From CAKZSB01 sp964573105 (lineage in GTDB: Bacteria; Pseudomonadota; Gammaproteobacteria; Granulosicoccales; Granulosicoccaceae): a DNA stretch of 64,000 bases. Made by a program: the position numbers and the translations under genes. The notes beneath the pieces are model-generated. The model had not been told where the DNA came from, ran no database searches, and was given only the letters and a program-made list of their open reading frames with translations. Positions 63,102 to 64,000 of this stretch are shown here, piece after piece. Location of the stretch: the NCBI GenBank assembly GCA_964573105.1, contig CAZNIS010000025.1, forward strand, positions 7,388 through 71,387. Reading direction: 5' to 3'. Positions within the stretch are counted from its first letter, which is position 1; every line of letters begins with the position of its first letter.

Positions 63102-63512
63102 ACATGTTGCTGCAAGGTGTTGCACACGTGTAGCGTTCCGGTGTAGTTGAAAAATATCTCTGAATCTGTCGGGCTTATCGCCGTGATATTGAATTAACAG
63201 CTCCATTAAAATCCACTATCGCGACTGTCATTTGCGAAACTGGTGTCCAGTTGCTCAATTTCTGGCACTTTAGCGGGTGAAGGTGTTTCATCCGCGGTTG
63301 TGTATTTGGAAGGTTATGACGGAATTTTACGGGCTAGTCTTTAATTTGACCAGCGCTGATCAGCAAGCAGCTTAATCAGCTGCGACTGCGCAGGACTGGC
63401 GAACTTTTCTCGACGCTCTATAAGCGCGTGGCAGGTAGAAATGACTACGGCAGCGAGCCAGTCATGTCGATCACAAGCAAAAGTGGGTCTGTCCAATCGT
63501 GGAAGCCACCCC
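63102..63512. other. Intergenic, no gene supported
   Basis: This is 411 bases between two minus-strand genes. A minus-strand frame of roughly 55 codons ends near 63340 (…LIKLLADQRWSN) without a good start or known domain; it may be a remnant. No terminator or promoter is clear. Confidence 0.4.
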
Positions 63513-64000
63513 TCAGTTGCCCGGGATCACGGTTTCACCCTGCGTTACTATAGCCCGCGCTTCGATGCGGTTACCTTGTACGGTGTAGTAGGCGTGATCA
63601 TTACTACTGAGCGCGACGATAATGTCATGCTGCCCCGGAGTCATGTCGGCAAGGTGAAAATACGGGCTGTACAGCCGGGCCATCTTTATATCATCGACAT
63701 AGAGATGTACATGACCGGTATTCGGTGCCTCCGGATCAGATTCCATCTTCGGGTCAAAAGTGAAATTCTCGACCTCAAGGAAAACGTTCCAGCCATCGCT
63801 TGGGTCTTTTGTTACGGTCATTGTTATCGCGGGTGCCGTTGCGGCGGGCACATCGCGGGTTGCATGCACCATCGTAACGCCTTCCATCGTCATTGCCTGA
63901 TCGGCGGTTTGCATGACTTGCCGTTCCGGTACATCGCGGAACATTGGTGCAATCAGAACGCCAAGCAACAGTGAGCCAAGCGCCAGATAAATCACGTAGG
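63513..64000 (-). CDS. Membrane-anchored periplasmic protein, 5' end possibly outside window
   Basis: About 160 residues. An N-terminal hydrophobic helix (YLALGSLLLGVLIAPMF) anchors it in the inner membrane, and a beta-rich periplasmic domain of about 100 residues follows (MTVTKDPSDGWNVFLEVENFTFDP, GHVHLYVDDIKMARLYSPYFHLADM, HDIIVALSSNDHA). Several His residues (GHVHLY, YFHL, NDHAYY) could bind metal. A GTG at 63995 is the first start in view, but the frame is open to the window edge, so the true start may be beyond it. The family is not recognised with certainty. Confidence 0.65.
   Translation of the reverse strand, partial: YVIYLALGSLLLGVLIAPMFRDVPERQVMQTADQAMTMEGVTMVHATRDVPAATAPAITMTVTKDPSDGWNVFLEVENFTFDPKMESDPEAPNTGHVHLYVDDIKMARLYSPYFHLADMTPGQHDIIVALSSNDHAYYTVQGNRIEARAIVTQGETVIPGN

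Noticed and set aside
63340..63508. Minus-strand frame of about 55 codons downstream of the last gene
   Set aside because: No ATG or GTG in a good context, no ribosome site and no recognisable family; chance or an old remnant.
63441..63974. Plus-strand frame of 177 codons at the right end
   Set aside because: It lies antisense to the anchored periplasmic protein, which has a clear membrane helix and ordered beta pattern; this frame is a shadow.

Overview
The window reads as a chromosomal segment of a free-living, moderately GC-rich Gram-negative bacterium, most likely a marine gammaproteobacterium. This is an inference from gene content: outer-membrane proteins, lipoboxes, Tat signals, LemA, DUF1127, YbaN and OxyR-like LysR families, plus codon use. 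No rRNA, tRNA, CRISPR array, prophage or intact insertion sequence was seen. Coding density is high and most genes are ordinary metabolism, transport and signalling.

Layout. 1-7.2 kb (minus strand): the 5' part of a catalase-fold protein, two tandem paralogous class III cyclase/STAND-ATPase regulators with eroded cyclase sites, and an APH-like kinase. 7.8-10.4 kb (minus): a DmeF-type metal exporter with a His-rich loop, and an aldehyde dehydrogenase. 10.6-15.3 kb (plus): a YhaO/YhaN-like (Mre11/Rad50-like) nuclease-ATPase pair. 15.3-18.5 kb: RidA, an alpha/beta hydrolase, a CaiD-like hydratase and a carnitine 3-dehydrogenase-like enzyme, probably one catabolic cluster. 18.7-23.8 kb: LemA plus a GIDE-type membrane protein with an EF-hand, a two-component system, a small monooxygenase-fold protein and a DUF1127 protein. 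23.9-32.5 kb: an orphan Tat-exported family-5 solute-binding protein, an MFS transporter, a DUF3857/transglutaminase protein, a TAP-like lipoprotein peptidase, an uncharacterised membrane protein and a small beta-barrel protein.

33.0-37.3 kb is a complete PotABCD-type ABC importer operon with a strong stem-loop after the binding-protein gene. 37.4-42.2 kb holds a membrane protein, a nuclease-like lipoprotein, a DUF2330 protein with a sorting-signal-like C terminus, a small secreted Cys protein and an MFS transporter. The 42.2-42.8 kb gap holds a highly structured element: one hairpin, then a predicted three-way junction whose mismatches would all become G-U wobbles in a minus-strand transcript. 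42.8-49.0 kb: an ABC exporter, an AraC regulator, a tandem SnoaL-like secreted protein, an orphan ArsM and an ApaH/PrpA-like phosphatase.

49.4-58.2 kb is the most unusual region. Two giant secreted paralogs (LamG, Ig-like, lamin-tail and CotH-kinase domains) share about 1.82 kb of apparently identical DNA with abrupt borders, while their signal peptides and CotH domains have diverged. This points to recent gene conversion. 58.6-64.0 kb: an ammonium transporter, a lower-GC patch with a DUF4304 protein and a 5'-truncated Imm11-like pseudogene, a LysR regulator divergent from a secreted NTF2-like protein, a YbaN protein, and a membrane-anchored protein running toward the window edge.
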